NCBI RefSeq assembly: GCF_018967865.2
Contig: NZ_JAHLZY020000001.1
Coordinates: forward strand, 2,294,001 to 2,358,000
DNA length: 64,000 bases
Direction of reading: 5' to 3'
Source of the DNA: Hymenobacter siberiensis
GTDB taxonomy: Bacteria > Bacteroidota > Bacteroidia > Cytophagales > Hymenobacteraceae
The notes below the pieces were generated by a model. It made no database searches and was not told the origin of the DNA. It saw only the letters and a program-made list of their open reading frames with translations. Shown piece after piece: positions 17,650-27,107 of this stretch (the first letter of the stretch is position 1; every line of letters begins with the position of its first letter). The translations under genes and the position numbers were made by a program.

Positions 17650-20610
17650 GTGGCTTCTCTCGATACTCCCAACTCCGACGCTCCCGACCAGGATTTTTTA
17701 CAACCCGGCGACTCGGTGAATTTTGACCTGTCGGCTTTTTCGCCGGCCGCCGATGCCGATGCCGAAGAGCCCACCAGCTTCGCCGCGCAGGATGCTGCCG
17801 GGGGCACCACTGCCGACGATGCGCCGTCCGCGCCCGCCGATTTATTCGGCGGCCTCGTGCCAGAGCCAACTGCCGCCGTAGCCATCCCCACAGAGGAGCA
17901 AACCGAGGAGGAGCCTAAATTCGCCCCGGGCGAAACCATTCACGACGTGGCCACCGTGCGCGGCATGTACCAGAACTGGTTTCTGGACTACGCCTCCTAC
18001 GTAATTCTGGAGCGGGCCGTGCCCGCCATCGAGGACGGCCTCAAGCCCGTGCAGCGCCGCATCCTGCACGCCATGAAGGAGATGGACGACGGCCGCTTCA
18101 ACAAAGTGGCCAACGTCATCGGGCAGACCATGCAGTACCACCCGCATGGCGACGCCAGCATCGGCGATGCCATCGTGAACCTGGGCCAGAAAGACCTGCT
18201 CATCGAAACCCAGGGCAACTGGGGCGACGTGCGTACCGGCGACGGTGCCGCCGCCGCCCGCTACATTGAGGCCCGGCTCTCGAAGTTTGCCATCGACGTG
18301 GTGTTCAACCCGGATACCACCGAGTGGCAGCTCAGCTACGACGGCCGCAAGCGCGAGCCCATCACGCTGCCCGTGAAGTTCCCGCTGCTGCTCGCGCAGG
18401 GCGTGGAGGGCATTGCTGTGGGCCTGAGCACCAAGATTATGCCCCACAACTTCCGCGAGCTGTGCAAGGCCAGCATCGACGTGCTGCGGGGTCGCGAGGT
18501 GCAGCTGTTCCCGGACTTCTCGACCGGCGGCCTGTGCGACGTGACCAATTACAACTCGGGTATGCGCGGGGCCAAAATCCGGCTGCGCGCCACCATCGAG
18601 AAGGTCGATAAAACTCTGCTCATCATCCGCGACATTCCCTACGGCTCCACCACCACGGCGCTGATGGAGAGCATCGTGAAGGCCTCGGAAGCCAATAAAA
18701 TCAAGATTAAGAAGGTGGTCGACAACACGGCGGCCAACGTGGAGATTCAGGTGCAGCTGCCTACTGGCGTGTCGCCCGACCTTACCATGGACGCGCTGTA
18801 CGCCTTCACCGATTGCGAAATCAGCATCTCGCCCAACACCTGCGTCATCATCGACGACAAGCCCCGCTTCGTGGGCGTGGAAGATGTACTGCGCCAGAGC
18901 ACCAAGGCCACCGTGCGCCTGCTGGAGCGCGAGCTCGAAATCCGCCAGGATGAGCTATGGGAGCGTTGGCACAACGCTTCGCTGGAAAAAATCTTCATCG
19001 AAAACCGCATCTACCGCAAGATTGAGGAGTGCGAAACCTGGGCCGAAATCCTCGAAACGATTGATAAGGGCCTGAAGAAATTCGTGCGCATAGAAGGGGA
19101 GAAGGCCAAAGCGGAGGACACCCGCATTGTGCTCCGCCGTCCGATTGAGGAGGACGACCTCACGCGCCTCACCGAAATCCGCATCAAGCGCATCTCAAAA
19201 TTCGACGCCTTCAAGGCCGACGAATACCTGCAAAAGCTGGAAGCCGAGCTGGCCGAAGTAGCCGACCACCTGGCCAACCTCACGCGTTACGCCATCAACT
19301 ACTTCGAGGGCCTGCTGAAAAAGTACGGCGCGGGCCGCGAGCGCAAAACCCAGCTCCGCACCTTCGACGTGGTAACGGCTCAGAAAGTGGCCATCGCCAA
19401 CCAGAAGCTTTACGTGAACCGTGTAGACGGTTTCGTGGGCTACGGCCTAAAAAAGGACGAATTTGTGTGCGACTGCTCCGATTTGGACGATATCATCGCC
19501 ATCAAGCGCGACGGCACGTTCATGGTAACCAAAATCGGTGATAAGACCTTCGTGGGCAAGGATATCCTGCACGTCGGGGTCTACAACAAGAACGATGACC
19601 GGCTGGTGTATAACATGGTGTACCTCGACGGCGCGTCGGGCATCAGCTTTGCCAAGCGCTTTCTCGTTTCGGGCATCACCCGCGACAAAACCTACGACCT
19701 GACCAAGGGCACCAAGGGCACCAAAACCCTCTACCTCACGGCCAACCCCAACTCGGAATCCGAGATTGTCAACATCCTGCTTTCCGACAAAGCCCCGGCG
19801 CGGGTGAAGCAGTTCGACTTCGATTTTGCCGAGCTCAGCATCAAGGGCAAGGGCTCGATGGGCAACATCGTGACCAAGCAGCCCATCAAAAAAATCACCC
19901 AGAAAACCCTGGGCGACTCCACGTTGGGCGGCCGCGAAATGTTCTTCGACAGCGTGGTGGGCCGCCTCAACACCGCCGGCCACGGCCGCTACCTGGGCAC
20001 CTTCGACACCGAAAATGCCCTGCTGGTAGTGCACAAGGACGGCAGCTACGAGCTGACCGCGCCCGACCCCGCCATTCATTTCGATGTGCCCAACATGGTG
20101 CTGCTGCGCAAACTAGAATCCGACACGGTGCTCTCGACGGTGTACCTCGATGGGGAAAGCAAAGTGCACTACGTCAAGCGGTTCAGGATTGAAACTAGTA
20201 CGCTGGCCAAGCGCTTTCTGTTTATTTCCGAAGCCAAAGGCTCGAAAATGCTGGCCGTGACGGCCAACCCCGAGCCGCTGGTGGAAGTCAAAATTCAGAA
20301 GGACAAGAAAGCCGAAAAGGAAACCGAAAACATTGCCCTGCACGACTTTATCGACGTAAAAGGCTGGAAGGCGATGGGCAACAAGCTCAACTACTACAAA
20401 ATCCACGCCCTCGCGCTGCTCACCGACGAAGGCCCCGAGCCGCAACGCCGCGAAGTGAAAAAGCGCGCCGCTGCCCCCCGGCCCGGCGAAAATCCCGCCG
20501 GGGCCGAAGCCCAACCCGAGCCTGCCGGCCCCGTCGACGTAACCGCCGAGGAAGTGGCCCGCGCCCAGGAGCTGCTGAAGCGGCCCAAGGCACAGCTGGG
20601 GCTGTTTTAA
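17650..20610 (+). CDS. parC: DNA topoisomerase IV subunit A
   Basis: A 986-residue DNA-cleaving subunit. The winged-helix region starts with MYQNWFLDYASYVILERAVPAIEDGLKPVQRRIL, and the catalytic Tyr205 sits in AAAARYIEARL. After the coiled-coil gate, the C-terminal domain has several beta-pinwheel-like blades. The frame has no ATG before the conserved core. GTG 17650 is the likely start, giving an acidic, Ala/Pro-rich extension of about 95 residues. The C-terminus is also Pro/Ala-rich and disordered. Partner of ParE. Confidence 0.9.
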   Translation: MASLDTPNSDAPDQDFLQPGDSVNFDLSAFSPAADADAEEPTSFAAQDAAGGTTADDAPSAPADLFGGLVPEPTAAVAIPTEEQTEEEPKFAPGETIHDVATVRGMYQNWFLDYASYVILERAVPAIEDGLKPVQRRILHAMKEMDDGRFNKVANVIGQTMQYHPHGDASIGDAIVNLGQKDLLIETQGNWGDVRTGDGAAAARYIEARLSKFAIDVVFNPDTTEWQLSYDGRKREPITLPVKFPLLLAQGVEGIAVGLSTKIMPHNFRELCKASIDVLRGREVQLFPDFSTGGLCDVTNYNSGMRGAKIRLRATIEKVDKTLLIIRDIPYGSTTTALMESIVKASEANKIKIKKVVDNTAANVEIQVQLPTGVSPDLTMDALYAFTDCEISISPNTCVIIDDKPRFVGVEDVLRQSTKATVRLLERELEIRQDELWERWHNASLEKIFIENRIYRKIEECETWAEILETIDKGLKKFVRIEGEKAKAEDTRIVLRRPIEEDDLTRLTEIRIKRISKFDAFKADEYLQKLEAELAEVADHLANLTRYAINYFEGLLKKYGAGRERKTQLRTFDVVTAQKVAIANQKLYVNRVDGFVGYGLKKDEFVCDCSDLDDIIAIKRDGTFMVTKIGDKTFVGKDILHVGVYNKNDDRLVYNMVYLDGASGISFAKRFLVSGITRDKTYDLTKGTKGTKTLYLTANPNSESEIVNILLSDKAPARVKQFDFDFAELSIKGKGSMGNIVTKQPIKKITQKTLGDSTLGGREMFFDSVVGRLNTAGHGRYLGTFDTENALLVVHKDGSYELTAPDPAIHFDVPNMVLLRKLESDTVLSTVYLDGESKVHYVKRFRIETSTLAKRFLFISEAKGSKMLAVTANPEPLVEVKIQKDKKAEKETENIALHDFIDVKGWKAMGNKLNYYKIHALALLTDEGPEPQRREVKKRAAAPRPGENPAGAEAQPEPAGPVDVTAEEVARAQELLKRPKAQLGLF

Positions 20611-20612
20611 AA

Positions 20613-20649
20613 CCAGCCGCCGGGTAGTGAAGTGATGCCGGGCGGCTGG
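20613..20649 (+). terminator. GC-rich hairpin after parC
   Basis: CCAGCCGCC (20613-20621) pairs with GGCGGCTGG (20641-20649). No T-run follows, so it may be a weak or factor-dependent terminator. Confidence 0.4.
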
Positions 20650-20713
20650 CCGTTGAATTTTAAGCGACTGATTCTGGTGCTCAGCAATCCTTTTGCGCTA
20701 TTTATTTGCGTTT

Positions 20714-21712
20714 ATGCTTGTGTTGTTTCGGTGGTGGTCGTGCTTGCTATTGGTAGCCCGGTGGGGGTATGGCGGGTTGGGTCGCGCCTTGCTGTTCTGC
20801 ATCCTGGCGTTGCTGCCGGCGGCTGGCCAAATTCGGCCGCTCCCCACTAAACCCATTGTCCTCCCCGTGCTGGCAACTGCCCCACCCGCCGACCCGCCGG
20901 CTGTGCGCGTCAAGCTATTCCAGGCCGCTGCGCTCGCCAATAGCTTCAAGGATTCCGAAGCCCTGGCCGTGTACCAGGAAATTCTGAAAGGGGTACCTAC
21001 CCACTACCTGGCCCTGTGGCAGGCCGCCGTGCTGAGCGTAGAAATCGGTGCCCGTTACTCCGATGAAACCCGCAAATCGGCTTATTTCGACCTCGGCCGG
21101 CAGTACGCCGACCGCGCCCTTCTGCTCCGGCCCGAAGGCGGCGAGAGCAACTACGCCGTGGCCCTGGCCCTGTTCAACCAAGCCACGCTGTACCGCGCCG
21201 GTGCTCGTCTCAGAGCCTTCAGCGACCTGCGCTCGCACGTATATCTGGCCACCGAGCGCCGGCCCGACCTGCCCGAAGCCTGGCAGCTGCGCGGCCGCTG
21301 GCAGTACCGCGTGGCGCACTACAACATAATAGAACGCCTGTACAGTAAAATCGTGCTCGGTGGGGTGCCGCCCGGCGGCGACAGCAAAGAAGCCATGGCC
21401 GACTTGGAAAAAGCCCGCGAGCTGGCTCCCCAAAACCTGCAATTTTGCTACGATTTGGCCCGAATGTACGTCTACCAGGGCCGCCGCCGCCGCGCAATTG
21501 CCTTGCTGCGCAAGGCCGAGCGCCTGCCCACCTTCACCAGCGAAGACTTGGTGGTAAGCCGCCTGTGCCGCAAAATGCTGCCCCCGCTGGTGCGTGCCGA
21601 TGCGCGCCGCCAGAAACGCCGTGCGCGCGAAGGCAAAAAACCTAAACCCGCTATTCTGGCTCCCGCTGATTCCAGCCGGGCGCGCCGCGATACCCTCAGC
21701 CGCAAGCAGTAG
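20714..21712 (+). CDS. Exported TPR-like repeat protein
   Basis: A 332-residue protein with a signal sequence (MLVLFRWWSCLLLVARWGYGG up to AAGQ, about residue 39). Helical TPR-like repeats follow in which DSEALAVYQEILKGVPTHYLALW, then KEAMADLEKARELAPQNL and RRAIALLRKAE are recognisable. The tail is very basic (KKPKPAILAPADSSRARR). Family members have no fixed role. It is followed after 19 bp by a TPR lipoprotein, so the two are probably co-expressed. ATG 20714 is chosen; the frame also has an upstream TTG at 20693. Confidence 0.7.
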   Translation: MLVLFRWWSCLLLVARWGYGGLGRALLFCILALLPAAGQIRPLPTKPIVLPVLATAPPADPPAVRVKLFQAAALANSFKDSEALAVYQEILKGVPTHYLALWQAAVLSVEIGARYSDETRKSAYFDLGRQYADRALLLRPEGGESNYAVALALFNQATLYRAGARLRAFSDLRSHVYLATERRPDLPEAWQLRGRWQYRVAHYNIIERLYSKIVLGGVPPGGDSKEAMADLEKARELAPQNLQFCYDLARMYVYQGRRRRAIALLRKAERLPTFTSEDLVVSRLCRKMLPPLVRADARRQKRRAREGKKPKPAILAPADSSRARRDTLSRKQ

Positions 21713-21731
21713 CAACTAGCTTTGCATTTAC

Positions 21732-22910
21732 ATGACCATGCGCTTTTCGGTTTCGATACGGTTTTCTTCGCGTTGGCTACCGCTGGTGGGCTCCCTGGCC
21801 GTGGCTGCCTGCCAGTCCGCGCCCTCCGAGCAGCCCGACACCCTGGTGAACCTGAAAACAGTGCAGAGCGGCCCCCGCGTGCAGGCCGATGAGCTCAACG
21901 GGGCCATCGCTCGCGAGCCCCGCAATACGGCCCTGCTGGCCCGCCGCGCCACCCTGCGCCTGGCTGCCGGCCAGCCCACCGCCGCCCTCACCGACGTAGC
22001 CGCCGCTCTGGAAATAGACGATTCCGACAGCAACCTCTACTTCATTCAGGCCAAAGCCTACCGTGCGCTGGGGCAGCTGCCCGCCGCCCTGGCCGCCGCC
22101 CGCCAGGCTGCCGACCTTGGCTTTTCGGGTCCCGAACTACCGCTATTTGTGGGCGAAACCCACCTCGCCGCCCGCAACTACCCCGCCGCCCTCGACAACC
22201 TCGACCGCACCCTGCGCCTCGACCCCGACCAGCCCGCCGCGCTCTTCTACAAAGGCCTCGCCTACGCCGCCACCGCCGATACCAGCACCGCCGTGCAGTA
22301 CCTGCAGGATGCCCTGGCCCGCGACTCCCGCGAGCCCGAAATCCTGCACCAGCTGGCCTTTCTGCTTAATGCCTGGCGCATACCCGCCGATGCGGCCCGC
22401 TACGCCGCCCTCGGGATGAAGCTCGATACCGCTTCCGGTTTGTTGCGCTACGACTACGGCCGTCAGCTGGAGCTGCAAGGCCGTCCGGATAGTGCCCTGT
22501 GGTACTATCGCCGCGCCCTGACCCTCGATACCAGCGTGTACCGGGCCGATTATCGTCTGGGCCTGTCCGCCGTTAAAGCCCGCCAGCCCGTTACCGTCAT
22601 CAAGCACCTTACCCGTGCCTTGCGCCGCAACCCGCGCCTGCCCGAAGCCCGCTCGCTGCTTGCTGAAGCCCTCGAAACGCAGGGCCGCCTCTCCGAGGCC
22701 CTGGTCCAGTACCGCCTGCTCGTGGCCGAAAATCCCGGCAACCCGCACTGGACGTTTAAAGTGTGGAAGACGAATGGCATGGTGCAGGCCACTTTGCCCG
22801 ATAGCCTGCGCACCGCGCCGCGCTACTTTTACCGCCGCCCCATGGCTCGGCCCCGCATCGAGCCCGTCGCGCCGGTTTCTCCGCTGAATTCAGCAACGGG
22901 GAATCAATAG
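21732..22910 (+). CDS. TPR-repeat lipoprotein
   Basis: This 392-residue protein starts with a type II signal peptide ending in the lipobox LAVAAC (Cys27), followed by at least six TPR units (for example NTALLARRATLRLAAGQPTAA and PAALFYKGLAYAATADTSTA). It is probably anchored to the periplasmic face of the outer membrane as a protein-protein scaffold. Function is unknown. The overlapping ATGACCATG leaves two start choices two codons apart. Confidence 0.78.
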   Translation: MTMRFSVSIRFSSRWLPLVGSLAVAACQSAPSEQPDTLVNLKTVQSGPRVQADELNGAIAREPRNTALLARRATLRLAAGQPTAALTDVAAALEIDDSDSNLYFIQAKAYRALGQLPAALAAARQAADLGFSGPELPLFVGETHLAARNYPAALDNLDRTLRLDPDQPAALFYKGLAYAATADTSTAVQYLQDALARDSREPEILHQLAFLLNAWRIPADAARYAALGMKLDTASGLLRYDYGRQLELQGRPDSALWYYRRALTLDTSVYRADYRLGLSAVKARQPVTVIKHLTRALRRNPRLPEARSLLAEALETQGRLSEALVQYRLLVAENPGNPHWTFKVWKTNGMVQATLPDSLRTAPRYFYRRPMARPRIEPVAPVSPLNSATGNQ

Positions 22911-23042
22911 CCCAGAATACTGATTAGAGGCAAGCGTTGGAATTTCCCAGCCGCCGCTTGTCCGAAAAAAATACCGCCCCTCCCGGCACAAGTGCTAACT
23001 TGCGCCTTGCTTGGCCCTCCCGGCCGCTTTTACCCCATTCTC

Positions 23043-24977
23043 ATGCTCAACATCACCCTCCCCGACGGCTCCCAGCGCCAGCTGCCCGACGGCGCTACCG
23101 GCTACGACGTCGCCGCCAGCATCTCCGAAGGCCTTGCCCGCAATGCCCTCGCCGTCACCGTCAACGGTGACGTGCGCGACCTCCACCGCCCCCTGCCTGA
23201 CAATGCGCAGGTTAGCATCCTCACCTGGAACGACACCGCCGGCAAATCCACCTACTGGCACTCCTCGGCCCACCTCATGGCCGAGGCCCTCGAAGCGCTG
23301 TACCCCGGCGTGAAGCTGGCCATCGGCCCGGCCATCGAAAACGGCTTTTACTACGATGTCGACCTCGGCGACGGCCGCAGCATCAGCAGCGAAGACTTCC
23401 CCGAAATCGAGAAGAAGATGCTCGAGCTGGCCAAAACGAAAAGCCGCTACGAGCGCAGGGACGTTTCCAAAGCCGATGCCATTGCCTACTTCACCGACAA
23501 GCAGGACCCCTACAAGCTGGAGCTGATTGACGGCCTCGAAGACGGTCAAATTACCTTCTACACGCAGGGCGGCTTCACCGACCTCTGTCGCGGCCCGCAC
23601 ATCCCCGACACCAGCACCATCAAGGCGGCCAAGCTCATGAACGTAGCCGGTGCCTATTGGCGCGGCGACGAGAAGAACAAGCAGCTCACGCGCCTCTACG
23701 GTATCACTTTCCCCAAGGCCAAGGACCTCACCGAGTACCTCGAACGTCTCGAGGAAGCCAAGCGGCGCGACCATCGCAAGCTGGGCAAAGAGCTGAAGCT
23801 GTTTGCTTTCTCCGAGAAAGTAGGAGCGGGGCTGCCCCTGTGGCTGCCCAAAGGCACCGCCCTGCGCGAGCGCCTCGAACAGTTCCTGCGCAAAGCCCAG
23901 GTGAAGGCCGGCTACCAGCCCGTCGTCACGCCCCACATCGGCTCCAAGGAGCTGTACGTTACCAGCGGCCACTACGAGAAATACGGTGCCGACTCGTTCC
24001 AGCCCATCAAAACGCCCAACCCCGGCGAGGAATTCTTCCTCAAGCCGATGAATTGCCCCCACCACTGCGAAATATATAAAACCGAGCCCCGCAGCTACCG
24101 CGACCTACCCGTGCGCTACGCCGAATTCGGCACCGTGTACCGCTACGAGCAGTCGGGCGAGCTGCACGGCCTCACCCGCGTGCGCGGTTTCACGCAGGAC
24201 GACGCCCACATCTTCTGCCGTCCCGACCAGGTGAAGGAGGAGTTCAAAAAGGTGATTGACCTGGTGCTCTATGTCTTCAAAAACCTCGGTTTTGAAGACT
24301 ATACGGCCCAAATCAGCCTGCGCGACCCTGAGAACAAAACCAAGTACATCGGCACCGATGAAAACTGGGTTCTGGCCGAAAGCGCCATCATTGAGGCTGC
24401 CGCCGAAAAAGGCCTTTCCACCACCACCGAATTGGGCGAAGCCGCCTTCTACGGTCCCAAGCTCGACTTCATGGTGCGCGACGCCCTCGGCCGCCGCTGG
24501 CAGCTTGGCACCATTCAGGTCGATTACAACCTGCCCGAGCGCTTCGACCTCGAATACGTGGCCTCCGACAACACCAAGCAGCGCCCCGTGATGCTGCACC
24601 GCGCGCCCTTCGGCTCGCTGGAGCGTTTCGTGGCCGTGCTCATCGAGCACTGCGCCGGCAACTTCCCGCTCTGGCTCACCCCCGAGCAGTTCATCGTGCT
24701 GCCCATCTCGGACAAGTACATCGACTACGCCAACGAGGTGAAAGCCCAACTGGAGCAGCGCGACCTGCGCGGCACCGTGGATGCCCGCGACGAGCGCATC
24801 GGCCGCAAAATCCGCGATGCCGAGATGAGCAAGCTGCCTTATCTGCTAGTGGTAGGGGAGAAGGAAGCCCAGGACAACATCATCAGTGTGCGCAAGCATG
24901 GCGAAGGTGACCTCGGCTCGATGCCGATTGAGGATTTCGTGAAAAGCGTGCAAAGTCAGATTGTAGAAGCCTACTAA
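23043..24977 (+). CDS. thrS: Threonyl-tRNA synthetase
   Basis: A 644-residue class II synthetase with the full domain series: TGS ([17 protein letters not shown]), the editing domain ([17 protein letters not shown], then the [10 protein letters not shown] motif), the catalytic core ([15 protein letters not shown] with zinc-binding Cys, motif 2 [21 protein letters not shown], motif 3 [13 protein letters not shown]) and the anticodon-binding domain. ATG 23043 opens directly on the TGS domain. It charges tRNA-Thr. It is followed by a perfect inverted-repeat element and then infC, a neighbour it often has in bacteria. Confidence 0.97.
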   Translation: MLNITLPDGSQRQLPDGATGYDVAASISEGLARNALAVTVNGDVRDLHRPLPDNAQVSILTWNDTAGKSTYWHSSAHLMAEALEALYPGVKLAIGPAIENGFYYDVDLGDGRSISSEDFPEIEKKMLELAKTKSRYERRDVSKADAIAYFTDKQDPYKLELIDGLEDGQITFYTQGGFTDLCRGPHIPDTSTIKAAKLMNVAGAYWRGDEKNKQLTRLYGITFPKAKDLTEYLERLEEAKRRDHRKLGKELKLFAFSEKVGAGLPLWLPKGTALRERLEQFLRKAQVKAGYQPVVTPHIGSKELYVTSGHYEKYGADSFQPIKTPNPGEEFFLKPMNCPHHCEIYKTEPRSYRDLPVRYAEFGTVYRYEQSGELHGLTRVRGFTQDDAHIFCRPDQVKEEFKKVIDLVLYVFKNLGFEDYTAQISLRDPENKTKYIGTDENWVLAESAIIEAAAEKGLSTTTELGEAAFYGPKLDFMVRDALGRRWQLGTIQVDYNLPERFDLEYVASDNTKQRPVMLHRAPFGSLERFVAVLIEHCAGNFPLWLTPEQFIVLPISDKYIDYANEVKAQLEQRDLRGTVDARDERIGRKIRDAEMSKLPYLLVVGEKEAQDNIISVRKHGEGDLGSMPIEDFVKSVQSQIVEAY

Positions 24978-25000
24978 TCAGGCTATAATCTGGATAGGTG

Positions 25001-25106
25001 GAACGTCATGCAGAGCGGAGCGAAGCATCTTTACCGCAATACCATTTCTTTTAACCAGGATTACGTATTGCGGTAAAGATGCTTCGCTCCGCTCTGCATG
25101 ACGTTC
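25001..25106. repeat. Perfect 41-bp inverted repeat (REPIN-like), thrS-infC gap
   Basis: Bases 25001-25041 are the exact reverse complement of 25066-25106, with a 24-base AT-rich loop. The arm begins GAACGTCATGCAGAGCGGAG and ends in TTTACCGCAATA. The perfect match suggests recent arrival or repair by gene conversion. The RNA would fold into a very stable hairpin between thrS and the infC operon. Confidence 0.92.
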
Positions 25107-25145
25107 TTTAATTACGCAGGCTGTCAAATTGATTAGGCAATCCCC

Positions 25146-25175
25146 TTGCCTTTCCATTAAAAATGACGATATTTG
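25146..25175 (+). promoter_or_regulatory. Promoter of the infC operon
   Basis: TTG (25146-25148), a 19-base spacer and GATATTTG (25168-25175; one mismatch to TAnnTTTG). It lies about 80 bases before infC. Confidence 0.6.
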
Positions 25176-25242
25176 CCCCTTGATACCCAGGTCTTACCCG
25201 GCCTAAACCACGCAGACTCTCATTCCCCGCCACTTTTTTAGC

Positions 25243-25248
25243 AGGAGG
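25243..25248 (+). promoter_or_regulatory. Shine-Dalgarno AGGAGG before an ATA start
   Basis: A perfect AGGAGG with 8 bases to the proposed ATA start codon of infC. Genes of this phylum normally lack such sites, and no other gene start in the window has a well-placed one. Confidence 0.75.
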
Positions 25249-25256
25249 ACCAAACC

Positions 25257-25943
25257 ATAGCAGCTCCGAATCGTCGGTACGTGCCCCGCCAGCAGGTGGA
25301 AGAGCCGTTCAAAATCAATCAGAAAATCCTGGCCCGCGAGGTACGACTCGTCGGCGACAACGTCGAACAGGGTGTTTATCCAACAGACCAGGCCCGGAAA
25401 ATGGCGCAGGAGCAGAATCTCGACCTCGTTGAGATTTCGCCTACCGCCACCCCGCCCGTCTGCCGCGTCATCGACTACTCGAAATTTAAGTACGAGCAGA
25501 AGAAGAAGACCCGCGAGCTGAAAGCCAAGCAGACCAAGGTCGTGCTCAAGGAAATCCGCTTCGGTCCCAACACCGACGAGCACGACTTCGCCTTTAAGGT
25601 AAAGCATGCTCAGGACTTTCTGCGCGAAGGCGCGAAAATCAAGAGCTACGTGCACTTCGTTGGTCGTAGCATCGTGTTCAAGGAGCGGGGCGAAATCCTG
25701 TTGCTCAAGTTTGCCCAGGCCCTCGAGGACCTTGCCAAAGTGGAGCAGCTGCCCAAGCTTGAAGGCAAGCGCATGTTCCTCTACCTGGCCCCGAAAGCGG
25801 CTGCCGTAGTGAAGCCCGCCGCCAAGCCCGCTGCTGCTTCCGATGCCAAGCCCAAAGCCCCCAAGCCCGCCGAGCCCAAGGCAGAGGCCATCGAAAAGCC
25901 CTCCGAAACGGCACCAGCACCCGCTGCCGACGACGCCGAATAG
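25257..25943 (+). CDS. infC: Translation initiation factor IF-3, non-canonical ATA start
   Basis: This 228-residue protein has the IF-3 N-terminal domain ([20 protein letters not shown]), the linker helix with [16 protein letters not shown], and the C-terminal domain ([20 protein letters not shown]). A low-complexity Ala/Pro/Lys/Glu tail of about 45 residues follows. It checks start codons on the 30S subunit. Starting at GTG 25281 would cut the usual basic N-terminus. ATA 25257 gives [18 protein letters not shown], as in relatives, and has a perfect Shine-Dalgarno. Rare start codons on infC permit autoregulation, since IF-3 rejects them. The operon continues with rpmI and rplT. Confidence 0.93.
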   Translation: MAAPNRRYVPRQQVEEPFKINQKILAREVRLVGDNVEQGVYPTDQARKMAQEQNLDLVEISPTATPPVCRVIDYSKFKYEQKKKTRELKAKQTKVVLKEIRFGPNTDEHDFAFKVKHAQDFLREGAKIKSYVHFVGRSIVFKERGEILLLKFAQALEDLAKVEQLPKLEGKRMFLYLAPKAAAVVKPAAKPAAASDAKPKAPKPAEPKAEAIEKPSETAPAPAADDAE

Positions 25944-26027
25944 ATTTTACCCGGTTGAAGATGGCTTCCCGACCACTGGTCAGTCAGCAATCAACAATCA
26001 ACAACCAACCCTCCAATACTTACTACA

Positions 26028-26222
26028 ATGCCGAAAGTAAAGACGAAATCCGGTGCCAAGAAGCGCTTTGCGCTCACCGGAACGGGCAAGGTGAAGCGGA
26101 AGCACGCCTTCAAATCACACATCCTCACGAAGAAGACGACCAAGCAGAAGCGCGGCCTGACCCACACCGGCCTCGTGAGCAGCGCCGACATGAACCGCGT
26201 GCGCCAGATGCTGAATATCTAA
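26028..26222 (+). CDS. rpmI: Ribosomal protein bL35
   Basis: A 64-residue, very basic protein with the L35 pattern ([20 protein letters not shown], then [12 protein letters not shown] and a C-terminal VRQMLNI). It lies second in the conserved infC-rpmI-rplT operon. Confidence 0.97.
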   Translation: MPKVKTKSGAKKRFALTGTGKVKRKHAFKSHILTKKTTKQKRGLTHTGLVSSADMNRVRQMLNI

Positions 26223-26225
26223 GTA

Positions 26226-26308
26226 GTAAATGAGTAATTGGGTAAATGAGTAATTTATGACTCGCTTACCCAACAAACTTTACGCACTTATTCATTTACT
26301 CAATTACC
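26226..26308. repeat. AT-rich (TAAATGAG)-type repeats between rpmI and rplT
   Basis: Copies of GTAAATGAGTAA (26225-26255) face a partial inverted copy TTCATTTACTCAATTACC (26291-26308). This is the same repeat type that flanks tyrS and holA. It lies in the 149-base gap before rplT, where an L20-binding leader might otherwise be expected. Confidence 0.6.
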
Positions 26309-26371
26309 ATAAACCAGGCTTCCGGCCTTAAGACCTTCATCCGTCGCCGGCTGCCAAAAACTCTCTAGGTT

Positions 26372-26716
26372 ATGCCAAGAAGTGTCAACCATGTGGCCTC
26401 GCGCCACCGCCGCAAGAAAATTATGCGTTTGGCGAAAGGCTATTATGGCCGTCGCAAAAACGTGTGGACCGTAGCCAAGAACGCCGTTGAAAAAGGCCTT
26501 CTCTACGCTTACCGCGACCGTAAAGTAAAGAAGCGCGAATTTCGTGCTTTGTGGATTCAGCGTATCAACGCCGGTGCTCGTGAGCACGGTCTGTCGTACT
26601 CGCAGCTGATGGGCGGCCTGAAAAAGGCTGGCATCGAGCTCAACCGCAAAGTGCTGGCTGATTTGGCCCTCAACCACCCCGAAGCCTTCAAAGGCATCGT
26701 GGAGAAGGCAAAATAA
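26372..26716 (+). CDS. rplT: Ribosomal protein bL20
   Basis: A 114-residue L20 with [30 protein letters not shown] at the N-terminus (written in parts: basic tail, then [11 protein letters not shown]) and the C-terminal [21 protein letters not shown] and [13 protein letters not shown]. It binds 23S rRNA early in 50S assembly and in many bacteria represses its own operon. Third gene after infC and rpmI, closed by a terminator. Confidence 0.97.
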   Translation: MPRSVNHVASRHRRKKIMRLAKGYYGRRKNVWTVAKNAVEKGLLYAYRDRKVKKREFRALWIQRINAGAREHGLSYSQLMGGLKKAGIELNRKVLADLALNHPEAFKGIVEKAK

Positions 26717-26738
26717 CTGCCCCTGCGCGCTATCCACC

Positions 26739-26780
26739 AAGAAAACGCTGGCCCTTGGGTTCAGCGTTTTCTTGTTTTAT
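26739..26780 (+). terminator. Terminator of the infC-rpmI-rplT operon
   Basis: A perfect 12-bp stem AAGAAAACGCTG (26739-26750) with CAGCGTTTTCTT (26762-26773), an 11-base loop and a following T-rich tract. Confidence 0.88.
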
Positions 26781-26902
26781 CCCTTGTTGGTCTGGCCAGC
26801 TTGTCGGGTTGTTTCCGCTCCGTATCTGGTCAGGCAAGTCACTGACTAAAAGTACTGGAAACAAAAAACCGCTCCAGTACTAGACTGAAACGGTTTTCGA
26901 CG

Positions 26903-26976
26903 TAGCGGGAGGCGGGCTCGAACCGCCGACCTCAGGGTTATGAATCCTGTGCTCTAACCAGCTGAGCTACCCCGCC
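26903..26976 (-). tRNA. tRNA-Met (anticodon CAT)
   Basis: The reverse strand folds as a full cloverleaf of 74 bases: acceptor GGCGGGG with TCCCGCT, D-arm GCTC..GAGC, anticodon stem around TTCATAA (CAT at 26940-26942) and T-arm GGCGG-TTCGAGC-CCGCC. Position 1 is G and not the unpaired C of initiator tRNA, so this is elongator Met, or less likely Ile with a modified CAT. CCA is not encoded. Confidence 0.93.
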
Positions 26977-26991
26977 GGGTTTTTGTGGGTG

Positions 26992-26999
26992 CAAAGGTA
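26992..26999 (-). promoter_or_regulatory. -7 box of tRNA-Met (TACCTTTG)
   Basis: On the reverse strand TACCTTTG lies 15 bases before the tRNA 5' end. A TTG is 21 bases further upstream, slightly beyond the usual spacing. Confidence 0.65.
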
Positions 27000-27107
27000 A
27001 CGTTACAAAAGGCCCCAAAGCAAGGTGCTGGGCCAAATAAAACTGTATTTCTTCTGTGTTCCGCTCGTTTTATCATTGCGGCGCTCAGCTTCCTTCGTCC
27101 TAGTCCT

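Noticed and set aside
25001..25106. CRISPR-like repeat
   Set aside because: There is only one inverted pair and no series of direct repeats with unique spacers. No cas gene is present in the window.
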